Assembly: GCA_012800215.1 (NCBI GenBank)
Contig: JAAZJT010000159.1
Location: 1 to 10,497 of the forward strand
Length of the DNA: 10,497 nt
Origin: Bacillota bacterium
Lineage (GTDB): Bacteria > Bacillota > Dethiobacteria > Dethiobacterales > Dethiobacteraceae
Direction of reading: 5' to 3'
Shown in pieces: positions 7,901-10,497 of the stretch. Positions within the stretch are counted from its first letter, which is position 1. Each line of letters opens with the position of its first letter. A program made the position numbers and the translations under genes. The notes below the pieces were generated by a model. That model was not told the origin of the DNA and ran no database searches. It saw only the letters and a list, made by a program, of their open reading frames with translations.

Positions 7901-8476
7901 ATTATTGAAGACTATAATAAAGATGGCACATTAAATGATGACGATATGCAAAGAATTGGAAACATTTTACCAAATTTTACTTATGGTTTTACCAGTAATA
8001 TTAAGTATAAAAACTTTGATATAAGTGTATTAATTAATGGAAGCCACGGCTCTTCTCAGATATTACCTGTGGCTCGGCAAGCTGCTCTGTTACGCACAAT
8101 GGAGAATACTCTTCAAGTATTTTTTGATAATCGCTATGGACACGGTGGTGATTTATATATGGCATTCCCTACCACACTGCCCAGTGGACCACGCCATGCT
8201 AATCTTGATTACTTCGTCTGGGATGCATCATACCTAAGAGTGAAAAATTTAGTTTTAGGCTATAATGTAGCAGAAAACATTAGTGCAGCGATAGGTATAG
8301 AAAAGATAAGAGTAACTCTGGGTGTTCAAAATTTATATACCTTTACAAAATATCCATTCTATAACCCGGAATCTAATTCCTTCCAAGGAGCTCCTGGATC
8401 AGCTCAGTTCGGGATTGATCGTGGGACATATCCACTTGCACGTATTTATAGTATTGGATTAAACATAAGCTTTTAA
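4985..8476 (+). CDS. SusC/RagA-family TonB-dependent outer-membrane transporter with STN domain
   Basis: This 1,163-residue outer-membrane protein should import glycan fragments with the SusD-like partner, powered by TonB. A basic N terminus precedes the signal peptide core at about 23-40 (MKLTVLLLIFSVISVFA). Next comes an STN domain at about 48-120, containing VKEVLRNIEKQSEFVFMYS, the module that signals to FecR-type anti-sigma factors. A carboxypeptidase-D-like beta-sandwich follows at about 137-207 (SGTVTTESGEPLPGVTVVVK). The junction EEVVAIGYGT at about 214-223 leads into the plug, about 225-340, with IRIRGYGSINAGSEPLFVID and then ILKDAAAGAIYGSRAGNGVV. The rest is the beta barrel. It includes a Ca-binding-like loop DYNKDGTLNDDD at 976-987, common in this family, and ends with aromatic SF. 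A Gly/His-rich stretch lies at 486-492. The STN domain and the upstream sigma/FecR pair agree on trans-envelope control. The gene is intact and close to susD. Confidence 0.96.
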   Translation: MKKIESISREWKIPRLQKVFRIMKLTVLLLIFSVISVFANKTYSQAQVLTLNMQYSTVKEVLRNIEKQSEFVFMYSEKLIDVNRKVSVNVNNKKINEVLDELFAGTDVSYKVKDRFVLLTTPELTSSKLMTQQQKILSGTVTTESGEPLPGVTVVVKGTTQGTVTNADGNYSLSNISEDATLVFSFVGMKTQEIVVGNQTSINVRLEEETIGLEEVVAIGYGTTSTKKLTTSITRIDSRQIEELPINTIADAFAGQISGVISESGTGQPGSLPIIRIRGYGSINAGSEPLFVIDGMMATATEFAMLNAKSIDNVTILKDAAAGAIYGSRAGNGVVLVTTKSGKYGEAKISANLTYGLQEVTNKVDVLDKKDFLLLVKEAYNNDGLPLPEFYNRDESSFADTDWQDEIFRLSNYQNYQLSIAGGNDKIKYYLGGNILDNEGIILTTYSKTYSVNGNFNFDIRPKFNAGLTFNVAYTKERVNNSIETGHGHGGGGYGVSGNIIQQSLWLAPIVPVYLENGDYGQYAQGEFAPFFLKGYANPVANLTETHDTYSRYNNTGRLYAIYEPVKGLSLNTSFGGRLYSFFRDYHLSPYLAGSTSPYANFSNPNFSAMRAGQANGISTSWTSETYLDLKQTISKAHEIGFILGYSLQYNGARITSADADINNRGTANAANPIPRFDNYFRPNIYGAALVTGGGSFGENTFESIFSRINYSFRDKILLMGSLRYDGSSKFAPNNRWGLFPAISGAWRVTEESFMNGAKWIDDLKLRLSYGISGNDQFDNYAWQGKVSYGNLYTYAPSSSGGITSKALIPSSIENQNLKWETNAQTNFGLDLSLFKNRFNLAIDYFIRETRDMLLNRALPLENGITGSMLDNIGNMTNKGIELALNTINIDMNHFSWTTNINFTKINNKVGDVFTATGEIRYGVGFPGAGTIRIIEGRPIFEIYSWKTIGNYETQEQIIQKPGQNNPRIGDTIIEDYNKDGTLNDDDMQRIGNILPNFTYGFTSNIKYKNFDISVLINGSHGSSQILPVARQAALLRTMENTLQVFFDNRYGHGGDLYMAFPTTLPSGPRHANLDYFVWDASYLRVKNLVLGYNVAENISAAIGIEKIRVTLGVQNLYTFTKYPFYNPESNSFQGAPGSAQFGIDRGTYPLARIYSIGLNISF

Positions 8477-8495
8477 TAATTAACAAATGATAATT

Positions 8496-9950
8496 ATGAA
8501 ATCTATTAAATATATATTTGCAATCTTTTTGCTTTTGGCTACAGATGGGTGTGAAGATTTCCTTGAAAGAACACATCCTGGAGATCTAACATATGACAAG
8601 TTTTATCAAAATGAAGAACACTTTGAAGCGTCAATAACAGCTTGTTACTATTCATTAAAGAAACAAGTAGAGGAACTAATCGCTTTTACTGATTTGATCA
8701 CGGATAATGTGTGGTGTGATTATTATGTCTCAAGTGATTATATAAATTTTAAATCTGCTAGTATTCCAACCAATTCAAGTATAATTCAAAGTTTTTGGGG
8801 TGCGTGCTATAAATCTATTTCATATTCAAATATTTTAATTACCCGTATTGAAAATTCAAGTGTTAAAGGAGCTATCAGGGAGGTTTTCATCAAAGAAGCT
8901 AAATTCATAAGAGCTTATTCCTATTTTAATCTTGTTCGTATTTACGGAGGAGTTCCTAAATACGAGCAGGAACCTTCAAATCTTAATGACACCTATTCAA
9001 TTGGACGTTCTTCAACAGATGATATTTATGATTTTATTATTAGAGATTTAAAAGAAGTACTTGATATAGATATAAAAAGATCGACAGAGCAAAAAAAATT
9101 TGTAAAAGGTAGGGTGACTTCTTTAGCTGCAAAAACTCTTTTAGGAAAGGTTTATTTACAATCAGGGGATTATCAGAATGCATTAGCTACTCTTGAAGAT
9201 ATAGTGAAAAACAGTGGTTTAGAATTAGAAAACAATTTAGAAGATTTATATGATCCTGACGGATTTAGTAATGAGATAATTTTTGCTGTTAATTATGAGA
9301 GGGTAGCAGGAGAAAATAGTCCGTTTACAGCTAAAACCTTGCCTAGATTTTCAAGAGATATCTTACCCAATGTTAAAACTCAAGATAACGGCATTGGTGA
9401 CTGGATACTTGAACCGCATACAGTTTCTAAATTTTCAGATAATGATAAGCGAAAAGAGTTAATTGATTCTATAGAAGTTGTTTTTGGCTCAATTGGTAAG
9501 GTAACTTTATATTATTCAAAAAAATACTTGGACATTAATACTACTGAGGATTTTCAATCAGGTTCTGATTTTATAGTCCTTCGTTATGCGGATGTACTAT
9601 TAATGTATGCGGATGCTTTAAATAAAACTAATGGATCCAATGCTTATTTGTACCTAAATAAAGTGAGGGAGAGAGCCGGGTTAGAACCATTATCTTCAAA
9701 CTTATCGAAAGAACAGTTGAATAAGGCTTTAGCTGAGGAAAGACAAAAAGAATTTATTTTAGAAGGGGACCGTTGGTTTGATCTTTCTTATAGGGGATTT
9801 GATTTCCTAAAAAAGACATTAAATGATTTTTATCCTTATGGCGCTCGCTACCCTGAGGCGTCAATTAAAGACCATCAAGTGTTATTCCCAATCCCATCAG
9901 ATGAGGTAAATTTAAAACCTGATTATTTGCCTCAAAATCCAGGTTATTAA
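8496..9950 (+). CDS. SusD/RagB-family glycan-binding outer-membrane lipoprotein
   Basis: This 484-residue surface lipoprotein is the lid and glycan-binding partner of the preceding SusC. The lipoprotein signal peptide runs MKSIKYIFAIFLLLATDGC, with the predicted lipidated Cys at residue 19; the residues before it (TDG) are an imperfect lipobox. The N-terminal SusD-like region follows (CEDFLERTHPGDLTYDKFYQ). TPR-type helices lie in the middle, for example TLLGKVYLQSGDYQNALATL. The C-terminal RagB/SusD domain includes LRYADVLLMYADALNKTNG, then LNKVRERAGLEPL and AEERQKEFILEGDRWFDL, ending in the family-typical LPQNPGY. It begins 19 bases after the susC stop and is surely cotranscribed. ATG 8496 was chosen because Lys follows Met directly; ATG 8487 would add three residues. 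Which sugar it binds cannot be read from the sequence. Confidence 0.95.
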   Translation: MKSIKYIFAIFLLLATDGCEDFLERTHPGDLTYDKFYQNEEHFEASITACYYSLKKQVEELIAFTDLITDNVWCDYYVSSDYINFKSASIPTNSSIIQSFWGACYKSISYSNILITRIENSSVKGAIREVFIKEAKFIRAYSYFNLVRIYGGVPKYEQEPSNLNDTYSIGRSSTDDIYDFIIRDLKEVLDIDIKRSTEQKKFVKGRVTSLAAKTLLGKVYLQSGDYQNALATLEDIVKNSGLELENNLEDLYDPDGFSNEIIFAVNYERVAGENSPFTAKTLPRFSRDILPNVKTQDNGIGDWILEPHTVSKFSDNDKRKELIDSIEVVFGSIGKVTLYYSKKYLDINTTEDFQSGSDFIVLRYADVLLMYADALNKTNGSNAYLYLNKVRERAGLEPLSSNLSKEQLNKALAEERQKEFILEGDRWFDLSYRGFDFLKKTLNDFYPYGARYPEASIKDHQVLFPIPSDEVNLKPDYLPQNPGY

Positions 9951-9963
9951 AAAATGAGATAAG

Positions 9964-10229
9964 TAAGAGACTGTTTAAAAATACCATAATAACTTTTTTA
10001 TGAAGTCGGATAAATCACCAATAATCTGTTTTTAGAAATGAAACCGGGAAGTTTAAAATACTTCCTAAAAGATGGATTGTCTAAAGAACGCTTGCCTGGA
10101 TTTCATTTCAAAGAAAGGCATCAAAATATTACGAAAGGATCACTAAATCAAGTGTTGCTTTTATATAAATCGCGATGAATCCGGTTAATGCTTAATAGAG
10201 TTTAATTTGAATTTTTAAACAGTCTCTTA
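9964..10229. mobile_element. MITE-like element, 266 bases, with perfect 19-base terminal inverted repeats
   Basis: The left end TAAGAGACTGTTTAAAAAT (9964-9982) is the exact reverse complement of the right end (10211-10229). The outer TA on each side could be a TA target duplication, which would make the element 9966-10227 with 17-base repeats. The interior has no transposase-length frame; its longest frame noticed is 46 codons (10038-10178) and looks like nothing known to me. A small internal hairpin lies at 10047-10065 (GGAAGT/ACTTCC). It fills most of the 323-base gap between susD and the GH92 gene. Size and ends suit a non-autonomous element moved by a full-length IS elsewhere in the genome. 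The IS family could not be named. Confidence 0.7.
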
Positions 10230-10273
10230 GAAATTAAAATTATAAAACTTTGATTATCAGCAATGAAATTCTT

Positions 10274-10497
10274 ATGAAAAGATTAAAATTTTTACTGTTT
10301 ATTTGTTATCCCTTTATATACATAGGATGTAGTGACAAATCAAATGAAGATTTAAAAGTCAATTGGGTTGATCCATTTATTGCAACCGAGGGTGATCATG
10401 GTCAACTTTATCCAGGAGCAACAACCCCTTTCGGGTTAGTTAAACTAAGTCCTGAAACCACGGGGACGGGGCATTCCGGATATCAATACCAAGAAAA
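10274..10497 (+). CDS. GH92-family alpha-mannosidase lipoprotein, N-terminal part only
   Basis: 74 complete codons are visible before the window ends. A lipoprotein signal peptide starts MKRLKFLLFICYPFIYIGC, with the predicted lipidated Cys at residue 19. The mature start matches the N-terminal beta-sandwich of GH92 enzymes: VDPFIATEGDHGQLYPGA, then TTPFGLVKLSPET and GHSGYQY. Typical members read VDPFIGT.G.G...PGA..PFGMV.LSPDT. GH92 enzymes are calcium-dependent exo-alpha-mannosidases that trim mannose from N-glycans or mannans and usually have about 700-800 residues. The catalytic residues lie beyond the window. The start at 10274 gives a proper signal peptide; ATG 10263 runs into a stop after four codons. 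It follows susD after 323 bases that hold a MITE-like insertion, so it may share the susCD transcript or have its own promoter. Lipidation suggests the periplasm or cell surface. Confidence 0.85.
   Translation, partial: MKRLKFLLFICYPFIYIGCSDKSNEDLKVNWVDPFIATEGDHGQLYPGATTPFGLVKLSPETTGTGHSGYQYQE

Noticed and set aside
10038..10178. 46-codon + strand frame inside the MITE-like element
   Set aside because: It is short, contains no recognisable transposase motif and has no ribosome-binding evidence; probably chance.
1..10497. CRISPR arrays, tRNA or rRNA genes
   Set aside because: No regularly spaced direct repeats and no tRNA cloverleaf or rRNA segments were noticed in the noncoding stretches.

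Overview
The window comes from a member of the Bacteroidota. The main evidence is a textbook polysaccharide utilization locus (PUL): ECF sigma factor, FecR-type anti-sigma factor, SusC-like TonB-dependent transporter with an N-terminal STN signalling domain, SusD-like lipoprotein, and the start of a GH92 mannosidase lipoprotein. All genes are on the + strand. Start sites mostly lack Shine-Dalgarno sequences and the PUL is AT-rich, both usual for this phylum. The species cannot be resolved from the sequence.

Layout. Positions 1-2448 hold the 3' part of a GC-rich gene for a DUF5107/TPR protein. A near-perfect intrinsic terminator follows (2511-2546). Next is a decayed, frameshifted C-terminal piece of an IS30-family transposase (about 2553-2789), then an AT-rich leader. 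The PUL starts with the sigma factor (3020-3607) and anti-sigma factor (3766-4833). A structured 151-base leader precedes susC (4985-8476), and susD follows closely (8496-9950). A 266-base element with perfect 19-base terminal inverted repeats (9964-10229), resembling a non-autonomous mobile element, separates susD from the GH92 gene. That gene starts at 10274 and runs off the window.

How the genes work together. SusD captures a glycan at the cell surface and SusC imports it. The STN domain of SusC is expected to report occupancy to the periplasmic part of FecR. FecR then releases the ECF sigma factor, which drives susC and the genes after it. The GH92 lipoprotein suggests an alpha-mannose-containing glycan (mannan or N-glycan), but the rest of the locus lies outside the window.

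The most interesting part is the fecR-susC gap. On the minus strand it carries a hairpin followed by six T (a terminator facing away from susC), an internal second hairpin, and an exact TAnnTTTG promoter element at the susC start codon. Together these outline a roughly 85-90-base RNA antisense to the susC leader, resembling the DonS-type repressor RNAs known from Bacteroides PULs. The same bases on the + strand can form mutually exclusive stems. A sharp change in base composition at the DUF5107/PUL border, next to the transposase remnant, suggests the two sides have different histories.
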